From Herbaspirillum sp. ST 5-3 (GTDB taxonomy: Bacteria; Pseudomonadota; Gammaproteobacteria; Burkholderiales; Burkholderiaceae_D), in assembly GCF_004804275.1 (NCBI RefSeq), contig NZ_STGI01000011.1:62001-126000 (forward strand): a stretch of 64,000 nucleotides of DNA. Reading direction: 5' to 3'. Shown here piece by piece: positions 1-9,829 of this stretch. A program made the position numbers and the translations under genes. Each line of letters starts with the position of its first letter. Within the stretch, counting starts at the first letter, position 1. The notes beneath the pieces are model-generated. The model made no database searches and had not been told where the DNA came from. It saw only the letters and a list, made by a program, of their open reading frames with translations.

Positions 1-359
1 GCCGGTGCACGGTTGATTTCGTCGGCCAGCAAAAGATTCGAGAAGACCGGCCCGAGCGAGGTGCTGAACTCGCCGGTCTTCTGATTGTAGATGCGGGTGC
101 CGATCAGGTCGGCGGGGACCAGGTCGGGCGTGAACTGGATGCGATGAAAACTGCCGCGGATGGTGCGGGCAAGCGTTTTGACGGTGAGCGTCTTGGCGAG
201 TCCCGGTACGCCCTCTACCAGCAGATGGCCGCCGGCCAGAATCGCCACCAGCACACGTTCCAGAAAATGATCCTGCCCGACGACAACCCGTTTGACTTCA
301 TACAGAACGCGCTCCATGCGCAGCGAAACGTCCGGCTTGCTCTTGTCCATGTTTTCCAT
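1..359 (-). CDS. MoxR-family AAA+ ATPase (3' end outside window)
   Basis: Only the first 119 residues are in the window; the gene continues beyond the left edge. The AAA+ core is clear: Walker A GVPGLAKT near residues 50-57 and Walker B LLADE near 110-114, followed by INRA, the usual MoxR signature. Members of this family are cytoplasmic ATPases that remodel partner proteins, often together with a VWA-domain protein; the partner is not visible here. The ATG lies 23 bases after the stop of the protease gene at 383-1327, so the two are probably cotranscribed. A relative of the same broad AAA+ group, cbbQ, sits at 54730. The family is secure, the specific role is not. Confidence 0.9.
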   Translation of the reverse strand, partial: MENMDKSKPDVSLRMERVLYEVKRVVVGQDHFLERVLVAILAGGHLLVEGVPGLAKTLTVKTLARTIRGSFHRIQFTPDLVPADLIGTRIYNQKTGEFSTSLGPVFSNLLLADEINRAP

Positions 360-382
360 TGTGTGGTGTCCGGTCAGTGTTG

Positions 383-1327
383 TCAGAATGGCGACTCGCC
401 TGCTGCGGCCGCCGCGACTTCAATCGGTACCGCGAAGCCGATGCCGATGAAGGTGCCCTGCTCGTGCGGGCTCAGGATGGCGGTCACCACGCCGACCACT
501 TCGCCGTCCATGGTGACCAGCGGCCCGCCGGAATTGCCCGGATTGGCGGCGGCATCGAATTGGATCAGGTTATGCAGGACTTCGCTGCCGTCCGGCGCGG
601 AATAAGTTCGCCTCAGGCCGGACACGATGCCGGCCGATGCGGAGGGACCGATATTGAACGGATAGCCCACAGCAACCACCTTGTCGCCGACCGCGAGATT
701 CTGCGTGGAACGCAAGGTCGCGGGAACCAGGTCATCCGGAATCGTCAATGCCTCGATGACCGCCAGATCCTGGTCCGGCATGCGGCGCAGCACGATCGCA
801 TCCGATTCCACGCCATTGGCGAACTGCACCTTGATGCGCGTTTTTTCATCGCCGTCGACGACGTGCAGACTTGTCAGGATGGCGCCCTTGTCGATGATTA
901 CCACGCCGGTGCCGACACCGCTGGGCGTCTTCTTGCCGTTGCCTTCATCATGGACCTGGACCACGCGCACCACGGAGCGCCGGATGCGCTCGAACGCCCT
1001 GGATTCGGGTGAAGGCAAGGTGTTTTTCTCCAGTGTGTGCAGCACGGCGGCATCGATATCGCGCTGCGTCAGCTTGTGCACGGAGGGCAGCGAGAGTGTG
1101 TAAGCAAGGAACAGCACTGCGCTCAGCAGCACAGACGAGGCGACCAGCAGCACGCGCTCATGTCGCGCGGCCAATGCCCGCATGCGGACATAAACCTGGT
1201 TCTGCTTGTGCGGGCGCGCCTCGGGCGCAGCTTCTGCCGATTCGTATGAAGCAGCAGACGCCGCGTCCGCCGGCGGCTCCGCCCTGCGTTTCCGCGCGGA
1301 TCTGCTGTAGATGGGTGGGCGTCTCAT
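383..1327 (-). CDS. membrane-anchored S1C (HtrA/DegP-like) trypsin-fold protease without PDZ domain
   Basis: The protein has 314 residues. A basic, Ala-rich cytoplasmic stretch (1-57) is followed by one hydrophobic segment (about 58-80) and a periplasmic trypsin-like domain (about 112-305). The catalytic triad is readable as His155 (in LHVVDG), Asp187 (in DQDLAVI) and Ser266 (in GNSGGPL). The sequence ends right after the protease fold, so the PDZ domains of DegP/DegS are absent. This points to a regulatory or quality-control protease rather than a general DegP. It is the first gene of a short leftward pair with the MoxR ATPase. The substrate cannot be inferred. Confidence 0.85.
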   Translation of the reverse strand: MRRPPIYSRSARKRRAEPPADAASAASYESAEAAPEARPHKQNQVYVRMRALAARHERVLLVASSVLLSAVLFLAYTLSLPSVHKLTQRDIDAAVLHTLEKNTLPSPESRAFERIRRSVVRVVQVHDEGNGKKTPSGVGTGVVIIDKGAILTSLHVVDGDEKTRIKVQFANGVESDAIVLRRMPDQDLAVIEALTIPDDLVPATLRSTQNLAVGDKVVAVGYPFNIGPSASAGIVSGLRRTYSAPDGSEVLHNLIQFDAAANPGNSGGPLVTMDGEVVGVVTAILSPHEQGTFIGIGFAVPIEVAAAAAGESPF

Positions 1328-1386
1328 TGCATGTCACTCTCGCGGGTCTCAGGACGATCCTGTGGATATCGGCTGCGGAAAATTCT

Positions 1387-1629
1387 TCAACGCAGATTCT
1401 TGTAGCGTCCTACGCGATATTTCCGCATCTGGTAATTGGCCGTCGTTCCCAGCACCAGCACGCCGAACAGCGGTATCAGCAAGAGCGGAGAATTGCTGAA
1501 GACCGCGCCGCCAAATCCGAGTACCGAACACAGAGCAAGAAGCTTGCCCAACTGCCGCATGCCGACCTTCCATGCCTGGTACGCAAGATCGAGTGTCATG
1601 AGCATGAAGAACACGTCAAGAAAAATCAT
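1387..1629 (-). CDS. small membrane protein of unknown function
   Basis: This 80-residue protein is mostly hydrophobic, with probable membrane segments near residues 2-19, 28-45 and 46-64, and a basic tail (RKYRVGRYKNLR) that should stay in the cytoplasm. The ATG at 1629 has an AGGAAAG ribosome-binding site seven bases upstream, which supports translation. A perfect 14-bp inverted repeat (1651-1687) lies immediately upstream of that site. I do not recognise the family. It lies between the XRE-type gene and the protease gene on the same strand. Confidence 0.6.
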   Translation of the reverse strand: MIFLDVFFMLMTLDLAYQAWKVGMRQLGKLLALCSVLGFGGAVFSNSPLLLIPLFGVLVLGTTANYQMRKYRVGRYKNLR

Positions 1630-1650
1630 GATGCTTTCCTGCAGTAATCA

Positions 1651-1687
1651 AACCGGTATCCCGCCTCATGGGTGCGGGATACCGGTT
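1651..1687. repeat. perfect 14-bp inverted repeat (stem-loop)
   Basis: The arms AACCGGTATCCCGC (1651-1664) and GCGGGATACCGGTT (1674-1687) are exact reverse complements around a 9-base loop. The repeat lies between the XRE-type gene (ends 1851) and the small membrane gene (starts 1629), all leftward. No clear T-tract follows on the minus strand, so it is either a weak terminator or attenuator for the upstream gene, or an operator or RNA structure near the ribosome-binding site of the small gene. Confidence 0.7.
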
Positions 1688-1850
1688 GGAAAACAGGCGC
1701 GTCCAAGTCTCCTGCACTCGGATTTGCGTCCCACCTTGTTACTTTGTCCTTGCGGGATTGGGCAAGTTCAAGGCGTTTTTCGCCCTGCAGCAAGCAGCAT
1801 GCAAATAATGTGGCGCAGACGGGAGTGACGGCGGGCGACCCTCGCCGCGC

Positions 1851-2549
1851 TCAGGCGGCGAGCTTGGCGTCCGCGCTCGTTGCGTGGAAACTCATTGCCA
1901 TCTCGAACGATGCCTGCATGAAGGCGAGCAGCCTGGCGAACTCCGCATCGTTCAGCGCGCGTGCCTGGTCGCATGCGCGATAGATATTGGCGAACTCGCG
2001 CTCGCGTCCGGCCTGTACCAGCAGCCTGCCGAGGCCAAGGTCTTCGAGGGTCTTCCAGAGTCCCGGATTGTGGCTGCGCGCCAGGTTCAGGAGAAAGATC
2101 ACGGGATCCTTGCGGCCCAGGACTGCCGTCAGTCTCAGGATGATTTCAAACGGCAATGCAGCCTTGCCGTTCTCTGCGAGGTCCAGCAGAACCGGGTCCT
2201 TCAAATTGACAGCCTTCCCCAGCTCTTCGATGCTCAGCCCCGCGGTCTTGCGTGCGCCGCGCAGCAGGCTTCCCGTCTTCCGCAGTATTTCCTTCTGTTC
2301 CGGACTTGTGAAACCTTGGCGGGCGATGGTGATCGTGATATCGGTCGCTGCAACAGTGATGTTGAGCAGAGAACCGGTCCAGCTCCTTAGCTGTCGAGCC
2401 AGGCGCAGTACCGGCGTGCCTTGCGATGCACGCACGGCCGGCACATTCGCGGCCTCTTGCGGTTTTCGGCTCGCGCTGGCGCGTGGCCTGCTGTTTCGCG
2501 CGGTAGTGGATGCGCTCTTTCGTGTTGCCGCCAAAATCCTTCCTCCCAT
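1851..2549 (-). CDS. XRE-type helix-turn-helix protein with basic N-terminal extension
   Basis: The protein has 232 residues from the ATG at 2549. Residues 1-40 are Arg/Ala/Ser-rich and probably disordered. A Cro/C1-type helix-turn-helix lies near 94-148 (GLSIEELGKAVNLKDPVLLD is its core), followed by an alpha-helical C-terminal domain. A strong GGAGGAAGG lies inside the first codons and just before a TTG at codon 6 (2534), so the true start may be that TTG. Role: probable DNA-binding regulator; target unknown. It is not in a tight operon with its neighbours. Confidence 0.65.
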   Translation of the reverse strand: MGGRILAATRKSASTTARNSRPRASASRKPQEAANVPAVRASQGTPVLRLARQLRSWTGSLLNITVAATDITITIARQGFTSPEQKEILRKTGSLLRGARKTAGLSIEELGKAVNLKDPVLLDLAENGKAALPFEIILRLTAVLGRKDPVIFLLNLARSHNPGLWKTLEDLGLGRLLVQAGREREFANIYRACDQARALNDAEFARLLAFMQASFEMAMSFHATSADAKLAA

Positions 2550-2749
2550 TCGTTGTCAGCCAAGCGGAATTCGCTCCGCCGGTGGCAGGAAATGGTGGCA
2601 CACAAAGTCGCGCGTCAATACGACCTGGCGCGGAACGCGTGACGATTGCGGAAGGAAAATGCAGCCGGTTTGATAAAAATCGGCTGCCGCATGGAAATGC
2701 GCACGCCGAAGGCGGCTTTCGCTGTTTCCGAACAGCGCAAGCAATCCAT

Positions 2750-3229
2750 TCAAATGGCGCGGATTTCCGATGAATTCGCCGGCTCGGCGAAGGGGCCCCT
2801 GGTTTCAAGCCGCTCTTCAAAGTCTTCGTCGATCTGGCCGTGCTCTTTCAGGAATTCACGCACCTCATGCAGCCACAGGCGCTTGTCGCTCAAGCCGGAA
2901 TCGTCGCCCAGGGTGTAGGTGTTCCTGTCGCTGAACAGACGCTCCGCGTCGGGTTCCTCGAGAGCGAATACTCTTGCCAGAATGTGCGCCGGCGATCCGG
3001 TTTCAGTTGGTTCACCCTGCAGCACCAGTTGCTCGCCCTCGAGCGACAGGCCCAGCGCCGTGAACTTCGGATGCTGTGCCAGCCAGCCGGCCGGCGAGCA
3101 TATCGTTCCATGTTCGAGGGACGCGCCCCGGGCGGTTTGCAGCTGGCCGAGAGCAATGGCGGTTTCAGGGATGCCATCGATGATGGCGTAAGCATCCTTG
3201 AGCAGTTCAAAGTCAGGTCCGGTTTCCAT
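2750..3229 (-). CDS. conserved-looking acidic protein of unknown function
   Basis: The 159-residue, acidic, cytoplasmic-looking protein has no signal peptide and no membrane segment. The ATG at 3229 is preceded by AAGGATGAG at good spacing. A central segment (about 45-110) alternates hydrophobic strands and turns, and the C-terminus (about 112-150) is strongly helical and charged (LWLHEVREFLKEHGQIDEDF). I do not recognise a family and no neighbour suggests a role. Confidence 0.55.
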   Translation of the reverse strand: METGPDFELLKDAYAIIDGIPETAIALGQLQTARGASLEHGTICSPAGWLAQHPKFTALGLSLEGEQLVLQGEPTETGSPAHILARVFALEEPDAERLFSDRNTYTLGDDSGLSDKRLWLHEVREFLKEHGQIDEDFEERLETRGPFAEPANSSEIRAI

Positions 3230-3418
3230 TGCTCATCCTTTCGCGTCGTGTTGTGAGATGTGAGATCGTCCGGGACAGGTGTCTCCCTTGATCTGTAGAC
3301 TCGAAATCAGGTCGAGTGGTTTCATTGACCTCGATCCGGTCAAACGCGATTCGTGTCGTTTGCCTTCACCGAATATGGCCGTGGTCTTTCCATCCGGCAC
3401 GGGCAGCAGTCCACACCG

Positions 3419-4555
3419 TCATTCGACGGTCAGGGCGTCGGCGGCGATCACCACGCGGTTTCTTCCCTCGTGTTTGGCGCGATAGAGCGCCTCGTCGGCG
3501 CGGGACAAGGTTTGTCCGATGGTTTCGCTCCCTTCGTATTCCGCGACACCGATTGAAATCGTGACGCGCGCTTCCCGCGGTATCCCCGGAAATTGCAGTT
3601 CTTCCACGCCCTGGCGGATGCGTTCGACGAATGCGGCCGCCGAATCGACGCCGCTGCCGGTCAGGAGCAACAGGAACTCCTCTCCGCCATAGCGCCCGAA
3701 GCAATCGGTCTTCCGAATGTCGCCCTGGATCTTTGCGGCCAGGGTCACCAGCACCTGGTCGCCTGCCGCGTGGCCGTACCTGTCGTTGACTTCCTTGAAA
3801 TGGTCGATATCGATCAGGCACAGGCAGAACGGTGCGCCGTTGCGCTCCACGCGGTTTCTTTCCTGCTCGGCGACGCGTATCAGTTCGCGCCGGTTGAACA
3901 CGCCGGTCAGTTCATCCCTGATGGCGAGATCGCGAATGATGCTCAACGCCTGGTCCAGTCGGACGAAGGCAGCGGCATTGATCCTTTCGTAAAGCAGCAG
4001 GAAGATCGCCACCGTCATGACGAACGTGCCCGTCGACGCGAACGTGAGCAGCCGCATGTCGCGCACAACCGTGGCCGGCAGCACGTCGAGAATGTTTCCG
4101 ATATACAGGCCGATTACGGCAAGCAGGCTGAGCGCGGACCAGATTAGACCGGGGCGCAGGCCGCCGCCGGCTGTCGCGACCAGCGGGCAAACGGCGAACC
4201 AGACGACCGTCGGCGCCGTCACGCCACCGAGCCGGGAGCTGAGGATGGCGAGCGGGATGAACATGGAGACGATGAGGATTTCCCGCGCCAGCACCGCGTT
4301 GCCGGCCCACTTGAGTACGCCTATCGTACTCAGCGCACCCGCCATTGCAATGAAACACGAGCTGGCATTGACCTGATCGCCGAGCGCCTGGTAGAAGAAA
4401 CCGTAGGTCGGCATGATCACCAGCGCCAGCAGCGCCGCGGTAAGCAGATTTTCCGCGCGCGTCATCTCCGACGGACTATGCAACTCGGAGGCCGGCAGAA
4501 GAAGTCGTACGGCGTTGAAAAGGCGCTGGAACTGCAGCGTGAAGCGTGGTCTCAT
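3419..4555 (-). CDS. membrane-bound GGDEF diguanylate cyclase
   Basis: It probably makes cyclic di-GMP from two GTP. From the ATG at 4555 (GAGG just upstream) the protein has 378 residues; the frame stays open to a TTG at 4657, but that start has no support. The N-terminal half holds about six hydrophobic membrane segments (a MASE-like sensor region). The C-terminal GGDEF domain has the active-site motif GGEEF at 290-294 and, five residues before it, RKTD at 281-284, the RxxD product-inhibition site. Both sites look intact, so it should be an active, feedback-inhibited cyclase. It stands alone between the unknown gene at 2750 and the operon ending at 4857. The input signal is unknown. Confidence 0.9.
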   Translation of the reverse strand: MRPRFTLQFQRLFNAVRLLLPASELHSPSEMTRAENLLTAALLALVIMPTYGFFYQALGDQVNASSCFIAMAGALSTIGVLKWAGNAVLAREILIVSMFIPLAILSSRLGGVTAPTVVWFAVCPLVATAGGGLRPGLIWSALSLLAVIGLYIGNILDVLPATVVRDMRLLTFASTGTFVMTVAIFLLLYERINAAAFVRLDQALSIIRDLAIRDELTGVFNRRELIRVAEQERNRVERNGAPFCLCLIDIDHFKEVNDRYGHAAGDQVLVTLAAKIQGDIRKTDCFGRYGGEEFLLLLTGSGVDSAAAFVERIRQGVEELQFPGIPREARVTISIGVAEYEGSETIGQTLSRADEALYRAKHEGRNRVVIAADALTVE

Positions 4556-4856
4556 CCTCAGCCTTTCACAAACGCTTGCTCGACGAGCGTAGCGACGGTA
4601 TTGCCGCGCGCGTGAGGCGCCACGGGAAAGCCCCACTGCGGCGAAACGACCGGTCAAGTGCTGAAAGGTGGATCTGTCGGACGAAGAACCTGGCCGTCTT
4701 CCGTCTTCTCTTCCGATGCAGACTGCAGGCCTGAACCGGTCAGTTTCTGCAGATAAACTTTACCGCAGCATTGCGTTGCCCGCAATAAATGTGGCAAAAC
4801 TGCACGATCGCATTTCATTGCCAAAACGGAAAGCCGCGATCGAACAGAGAGGATGC

Positions 4857-6233
4857 CTAGACTATCTTTCCGGGGTTCAGGATGCCGTTCGGGTCCAGGG
4901 TCGCTTTCAGGGCGCGCATCAGCGCGATCTCCTCGGGTGTCCTTGAAAGAGGCAGATAGGGTTTCTTCTCCAGTCCGATTCCGTGCTCGGCGGAGACGGA
5001 ACCGGCGACGAGTGCGAGCGGCTCGTACACGATGCGCTCCACCTGCGCACGATCTGCGTCATTGCCGGTATGGATCACGAGATGCAGGTTGCCGTCGCCG
5101 AGATGGCCGAATACCCAGCAGTGATGCGCAGGCCAGCGCTCTGCCAGCGTCCGCCGTACGCCAAGGATATAACCCTCCATGGCGGTGACCGGCAGCGAGA
5201 CGTCGAAAGTGAATGGCCAGCCGTAGCGCGCCACCTGCATCACGTCGTCGCGCATCGCCCAGAGTCCGGCCCGCTCGCGCTCGGAGCTCGCGACCACCGC
5301 ATCGGCAATCAGGCCGGCGTCGCTGGCGCTTTCCAGTGCGGCGATGAAGCGCGCAGAATCTTTCTCCTGCTCCGCGCCGAGCGATTCCACCAGCACGTAA
5401 AAAGGCCGTCCATGCGGCAGCGGCGGCGTCGATTTGGCCGGCGCCGTCGTCACCAATTCGTAGAACTCGCGCCACATGACTTCGAATGCCGACAAGCTGC
5501 CGCCCAGTGCGCGATCCATGTGCTTGAGAAAGGCCGTCACCGCATCGAAACTGTTCAGGGAAACGAACGCCACATCCTGGCTGCGCGGGCGTTCCGACAG
5601 GCGCAGCACCAGGCGCGTAATGACGGCGAGTGTGCCTTCCGAGCCGATGAACAATTGCTTGAGGTCGTAGCCGGCATTGTTCTTGATCATGCGGTTGAGC
5701 GATGAAATCACGGTGCCGTCCGCCAGCACGGCTTCCAGGCCGAGCACCATCGCGCGCATCATGCCGTAGCGGATGACGCGATTGCCGCCGGCATTGGTCG
5801 CGGCATTTCCGCCGAGGGTGGCCGAGCCGCGTGCGCCGAGGTCGAGCGGAAAGGCCAGACCGTGCGGTTCCAGCGCTTCCTGCATGGTTTGCAGCGTGAC
5901 GCCGGCCTGCGCCACTGCGATGCGCTGCACCGGGTCGATTTCCTCGATGGCATTCATGCGTTCGAGCGACAGCACGATATGCGCGGGCGCGGTGTCGGCG
6001 CCGTGTACCAGGCCGGTCAGGCCGCCCTGGGGCACGACCGGGATCTTTTCGCGGTTGCACAGCTTGAGCACCGACGACACTTCCGCCGTCGTCTTCGGCC
6101 TGATCAACAGGCCGGCTTGAAGGGTATCCTCGCGCATGAAACCCGCAGGACGCCGCCTGAGTTCTTCCGCAGGCAGGATGCCTTCCGGGCCGACTATGGA
6201 ACGCAAGTGCTCGATCAGTTCTTCATTCATCAT
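4857..6233 (-). CDS. FAD-linked 2-hydroxyacid oxidase/dehydrogenase (GlcD/LldD2-like)
   Basis: The 458-residue protein belongs to the vanillyl-alcohol-oxidase/GlcD superfamily. An N-terminal PCMH-type FAD domain carries VPQGGLTGLVHG and GGNAATNAGGNRVIRYG. The C-terminal substrate domain carries the family motifs FGHLGDGNLHLVIH and AEHGIGLEKK and ends in DPNGILNPGK. Family members oxidise glycolate, D-lactate or related D-2-hydroxy acids. It is the last gene of the leftward operon, 29 bases after ilvD, downstream of an NAD-dependent 2-hydroxyacid dehydrogenase and a 2-oxoacid oxidoreductase. I infer a D-2-hydroxyacid substrate. The exact substrate is not determined. Confidence 0.85.
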   Translation of the reverse strand: MMNEELIEHLRSIVGPEGILPAEELRRRPAGFMREDTLQAGLLIRPKTTAEVSSVLKLCNREKIPVVPQGGLTGLVHGADTAPAHIVLSLERMNAIEEIDPVQRIAVAQAGVTLQTMQEALEPHGLAFPLDLGARGSATLGGNAATNAGGNRVIRYGMMRAMVLGLEAVLADGTVISSLNRMIKNNAGYDLKQLFIGSEGTLAVITRLVLRLSERPRSQDVAFVSLNSFDAVTAFLKHMDRALGGSLSAFEVMWREFYELVTTAPAKSTPPLPHGRPFYVLVESLGAEQEKDSARFIAALESASDAGLIADAVVASSERERAGLWAMRDDVMQVARYGWPFTFDVSLPVTAMEGYILGVRRTLAERWPAHHCWVFGHLGDGNLHLVIHTGNDADRAQVERIVYEPLALVAGSVSAEHGIGLEKKPYLPLSRTPEEIALMRALKATLDPNGILNPGKIV

Positions 6234-6262
6234 TGTTCTCCCGACACCGCGGTGTCAACGCA

Positions 6263-8110
6263 CTACTCCAGTTTGCTGACGTCGCGCACCGCGCCGAACG
6301 CGGCCGAGGTCACCAGTGCGCCATAGGCCTTCAGTGCGGTCGACACCGTGCGCTTGCGCGACACCGGCTTCCACGCCTGCTTTCCGCGCGCCTGCATGGC
6401 CTCGCGTCGCGCCGCGATCTCGTCATTGGGTACCGCCAGGCGGATGCTGCGTGCCGGTATGTCGATCTCGATCATGTCGCCGTCTTCCACCAGGCCCAGC
6501 AGTCCGCCTGCCGCTGCCTCCGGCGAGATATGCCCGACCGACAGGCCGGAAGTCGCCCCGGAGAAGCGGCCGTCGGTGATCAGCGCGCAGGACGCACCGA
6601 GGCCGCGCGCCTTGAGCATGCCGGTCGGCTTCAGCATTTCCTGCATGCCCGGACCGCCCTTCGGCCCTTCATGGCGCACCACGACCACATCGCCCGCCTT
6701 CACTTTTCCACTCTGTATGCCCTGCCCGGCGTCGTTCTCGCTTTCGAATACGATGGCCGGACCTGAAAACACAAGCGCGGACGGATCGACTCCGGCCGTC
6801 TTGACGATACAGCCATCCGGCGCCAGGTTGCCATACAGGACCGCCAGGCCGCCGTCGGTGCTGTACGGATGCGCGCCATCGCGGATGCAGCCCCCGCTGC
6901 GGTCCAGGTCGAGTTGCGGATAGCGCGCATCTTGCGAAAACGCCTGTAGGTTCGGCCGGTTCCCCGGCGCGGCGCGGAAGAAATCGAGGACGCGCTCCTC
7001 GCGCGTGCGGCAAACATCCCATCGATCGATCGCCTCTCCCATTGCAGCGGAATGCACGGTCGGCACGCGCCTTTCGATCAGCCCGAGACGGTCGAGCTCG
7101 CCGAGGATGCCCATCACGCCGCCGGCGCGGTGCACGTCCTCCATGTGATATTGCTGGATCGAGGGTGCGACCTTGCACAGGTGCGGCGTCGAGCGCGATA
7201 TGCGATCGATGTCGGCCATGGTGAACGGCACACCGGCTTCATGTGCCGCGGCCAGCAGGTGCAGCACGGTGTTGGTGGAACCGCCCATCGCGACATCGGC
7301 GCGCATCGCATTTTCGAATGCCGCAAAACTGGCGATGCCGCGCGGAAGCGCGCTCGCGTCGTCTTGTTCGTACCAGCGCCGTGCCAGCTCCACGGCGGTG
7401 CGTCCCGCCTGCAGGAACAGTTCGCGGCGTTCGGCATGCGTCGCGACCAGCGAGCCGTTGCCGGGCAGAGAAAGGCCGAGCGCTTCGGTCAGACAGTTCA
7501 TGGAATTGGCAGTGAACATGCCGGCGCACGATCCGCAGGTCGGACAGGCATTGTGCTCGACCTCATCCACTTCGGCGTCGGAACATCCGGGATTGGCGGC
7601 CGCGATCATGGTATCGACCGCGTCGATCGGAATGACGTTGCCGTTGCGCGTCAGCTTGCCCGCCTCCATCGGCCCGCCGGAGACGAAGACGACTGGAATG
7701 TTCAGCCGCAGTGCCGCCATCAGCATGCCGGGCGTGATCTTGTCGCAGTTGGAAATGCAGACCAGCGCATCGGCGCAATGCGCGTTGACCATGTACTCCA
7801 CTGCATCGGCGATCAGGTCGCGCGAGGGCAGCGAATACAGCATGCCTTCGTGGCCCATGGCGATGCCGTCATCCACGGCAATCGTGTTGAATTCCTTGGC
7901 CACGCCGCCGACCGCCTCGATCTCGCGCGCCACCATCTGCCCCAGGTCTTTCAGGTGTACATGGCCCGGCACGAACTGCGTGAAGGAATTGGCAATGGCG
8001 ATAATGGGCTTGCCGAAATCCCCATCCTTCATGCCGGTGGCGCGCCACAAACCGCGTGCGGCGGCCTTGTTGCGTCCGTGGGTGGTGGTGCGTGAGCGGT
8101 AGTTCGGCAT
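6263..8110 (-). CDS. ilvD: dihydroxy-acid dehydratase
   Basis: It catalyses dehydration of 2,3-dihydroxy-3-methyl acids to 2-oxo acids in valine and isoleucine synthesis. The 615 residues match the usual length, and the iron-sulfur and metal ligands fall where expected: Cys122 ([10 protein letters not shown]), Cys195 ([11 protein letters not shown]) and Asp81 ([12 protein letters not shown]). The ATG has a near-perfect AGGAGG site. It sits between two hydroxyacid oxidoreductases in a Liv/indolepyruvate-type operon instead of with ilvBNC, so a catabolic role on related 2,3-dihydroxy acids is possible. By sequence it is a canonical IlvD rather than a sugar-acid dehydratase. Confidence 0.92.
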   Translation of the reverse strand: MPNYRSRTTTHGRNKAAARGLWRATGMKDGDFGKPIIAIANSFTQFVPGHVHLKDLGQMVAREIEAVGGVAKEFNTIAVDDGIAMGHEGMLYSLPSRDLIADAVEYMVNAHCADALVCISNCDKITPGMLMAALRLNIPVVFVSGGPMEAGKLTRNGNVIPIDAVDTMIAAANPGCSDAEVDEVEHNACPTCGSCAGMFTANSMNCLTEALGLSLPGNGSLVATHAERRELFLQAGRTAVELARRWYEQDDASALPRGIASFAAFENAMRADVAMGGSTNTVLHLLAAAHEAGVPFTMADIDRISRSTPHLCKVAPSIQQYHMEDVHRAGGVMGILGELDRLGLIERRVPTVHSAAMGEAIDRWDVCRTREERVLDFFRAAPGNRPNLQAFSQDARYPQLDLDRSGGCIRDGAHPYSTDGGLAVLYGNLAPDGCIVKTAGVDPSALVFSGPAIVFESENDAGQGIQSGKVKAGDVVVVRHEGPKGGPGMQEMLKPTGMLKARGLGASCALITDGRFSGATSGLSVGHISPEAAAGGLLGLVEDGDMIEIDIPARSIRLAVPNDEIAARREAMQARGKQAWKPVSRKRTVSTALKAYGALVTSAAFGAVRDVSKLE

Positions 8111-8118
8111 AGGGCCTC

Positions 8119-9072
8119 CTAAGGATTCACCAGGTCCAGCGGCGTGCCGTGCAGCGCTGCGATCAGGTTGCGCGTCGCCTGCATCGCCATGGCGTGGCGC
8201 GTGGCCATCGTGGCGCTGCCGATGTGCGGCGCGAGCACGACATTATCGAGCGACAGGAAACCGGGATGCGGATGCGGTTCGTCCTCGAATACATCCAGCC
8301 CGGCGGCGGCGATGGTGCGGCTCTTCAGCGCATCGACCAGCGCGGCGTCATCGACCACGCCGCCCCTGGCCGTATTGATCAGCACCGCGGTCTTTTTCAT
8401 CATGGCCAGTTCCACTGCGCCGATCATGTGATGCGATTCGGGGCCATAGGGCATTTGCAGCAGCACGAAGTCGGATTCGCGCAGCAGGTCCGCCAGCGGC
8501 TGGTAACGCACGCCGAGCGCTCCCTCTTCCCTTGCCGGCAATGGTCTGCGCTTGAAATAGCGCACATCCATGTCAAAGCCGCGTGCCCGGCGTGCGATGG
8601 TCTTGCCGATGCGGCCGAAGCCAACGATGCCCAGCACACGGTGGTGGATGTCGAGTCCCATCGGCGGCGCCGAGGCGCCCCATTTGCGTTCGCGCACGAA
8701 GCGGTCGACTTCCACTAGCCTGCGCGCAGCTGCCAGCATCAATCCGAATGCCAGGTCGGCAGTCGCGTCATCCACCGAGCCGGGCGTATTGGTCACCATG
8801 ATGCCGCGTGCCGTGCAGGCATCGACATCAATGTTGTTGTAGCCCACACCGATATTCGCGATGACGCGCAATTTGGGGCAACGCGCGATCAGGGCGGCAT
8901 CGATGCGATCAAGCGCGCTCACCAGCACCGCATCCGCCTGCGCCATGTGTTGCGCCAGCGCCTCGCCTTCGAGCACGCCGGCGTCGGGGTTGTAGAGAAC
9001 CGTGCCTTGCTGACGCAGCAAGGCGATGATGTCGCTCGGCATCGGGCGTATGACGGCAATGGTATTTTTCAA
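8119..9072 (-). CDS. D-isomer-specific 2-hydroxyacid dehydrogenase (GhrB-like)
   Basis: It is an NAD(P)-dependent reductase or oxidase of 2-oxo/2-hydroxy acids. The Rossmann motif [20 protein letters not shown], the catalytic Arg ([10 protein letters not shown]) and the His of the C-terminal [12 protein letters not shown] are all present. The open frame starts at a GTG (9078), but that GTG overlaps an AAGGAG. A TTG at 9072 is placed five bases after this site and is the better start (317 residues). It ends 8 bases before ilvD. Likely substrates are glyoxylate, hydroxypyruvate or bulkier 2-oxo acids. In this operon a branched-chain or aromatic 2-oxo acid is also plausible. Confidence 0.87.
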   Translation of the reverse strand: MKNTIAVIRPMPSDIIALLRQQGTVLYNPDAGVLEGEALAQHMAQADAVLVSALDRIDAALIARCPKLRVIANIGVGYNNIDVDACTARGIMVTNTPGSVDDATADLAFGLMLAAARRLVEVDRFVRERKWGASAPPMGLDIHHRVLGIVGFGRIGKTIARRARGFDMDVRYFKRRPLPAREEGALGVRYQPLADLLRESDFVLLQMPYGPESHHMIGAVELAMMKKTAVLINTARGGVVDDAALVDALKSRTIAAAGLDVFEDEPHPHPGFLSLDNVVLAPHIGSATMATRHAMAMQATRNLIAALHGTPLDLVNP

Positions 9073-9121
9073 GCTCACTCCTTCGACGAGTGGTCGGGAC
9101 AGGTTGGCGCAGGTCGGTACA

Positions 9122-9829
9122 TCAGACGCCGAGGTAGATCCGCCGGATATGATCGTCGTCCTTCATCTCCGCACTTCCCCCGCTGCGCGCAACCTTGCCG
9201 TTCTCCAGCACGAACACGCGATTCGCCACGCGCAAGGTATTCAGCGCGTCCTGCTCCGCCATCAGCACGGCAACGCCCGATGCGCTAATGGCACGAATGG
9301 CATCGAAGATCTCGATCTTCAGACGATGGGCGATACCGACCGACGGCTCATCGAGCAGCAACAGCTTCGGCCGGCCCATCAGCGCGCGGCCGATCGCGAC
9401 CATCTGCTGCTGCCCGCCAGACAGGGTCGCGGCCTGCTGATCGCACCTTTCCCGGAGCACGGGAAACAGCGCGAATACTTTCTGCATATCCGCTTCGATG
9501 TCGTCGCGGTCGCGCCGCAGGTAGGCGCCCAGCTCCAGGTTCTTGCGCACGGTCAGTTCTGCGAACAGGCGGCGGCCTTCGGGGCAATGGCAGATGCCGA
9601 GGCCAACGACCTGATGCGGCGCATGCTGATGCAGCGACGCGCCATTGAATTGCAATGTGCCGGATGACGGCAGCGTGCGCGATATCGCCTTCAGCAAGGT
9701 GCTCTTGCCGGCGCCGTTCGGCCCCAGCACACCGACCAGTTCGCCCGGCTGAACGTCGAGGCTGACGGACTCCAGCGCAAGCGCCTTGCCGTAGCGCGCG
9801 GCAAGCTGTTGAATGTCAAGCAATGCCAA
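9122..9829 (-). CDS. livF: branched-chain amino acid-type ABC transporter, ATPase LivF
   Basis: This is one of the two cytoplasmic ATPases of a hydrophobic-amino-acid uptake (HAAT) importer. The 235 residues show Walker A LGPNGAGKST, signature LSGGQQQMVAIGRALM and Walker B LLLLDEPSVG. The start is a TTG at 9829 with GGAGG seven bases upstream; this start overlaps the end of livG by 14 bases, which suggests translational coupling. Family knowledge says LivF pairs with LivG and binds LivHM. The ligand is set by LivK and is not certain to be leucine. Confidence 0.93.
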   Translation of the reverse strand: MALLDIQQLAARYGKALALESVSLDVQPGELVGVLGPNGAGKSTLLKAISRTLPSSGTLQFNGASLHQHAPHQVVGLGICHCPEGRRLFAELTVRKNLELGAYLRRDRDDIEADMQKVFALFPVLRERCDQQAATLSGGQQQMVAIGRALMGRPKLLLLDEPSVGIAHRLKIEIFDAIRAISASGVAVLMAEQDALNTLRVANRVFVLENGKVARSGGSAEMKDDDHIRRIYLGV

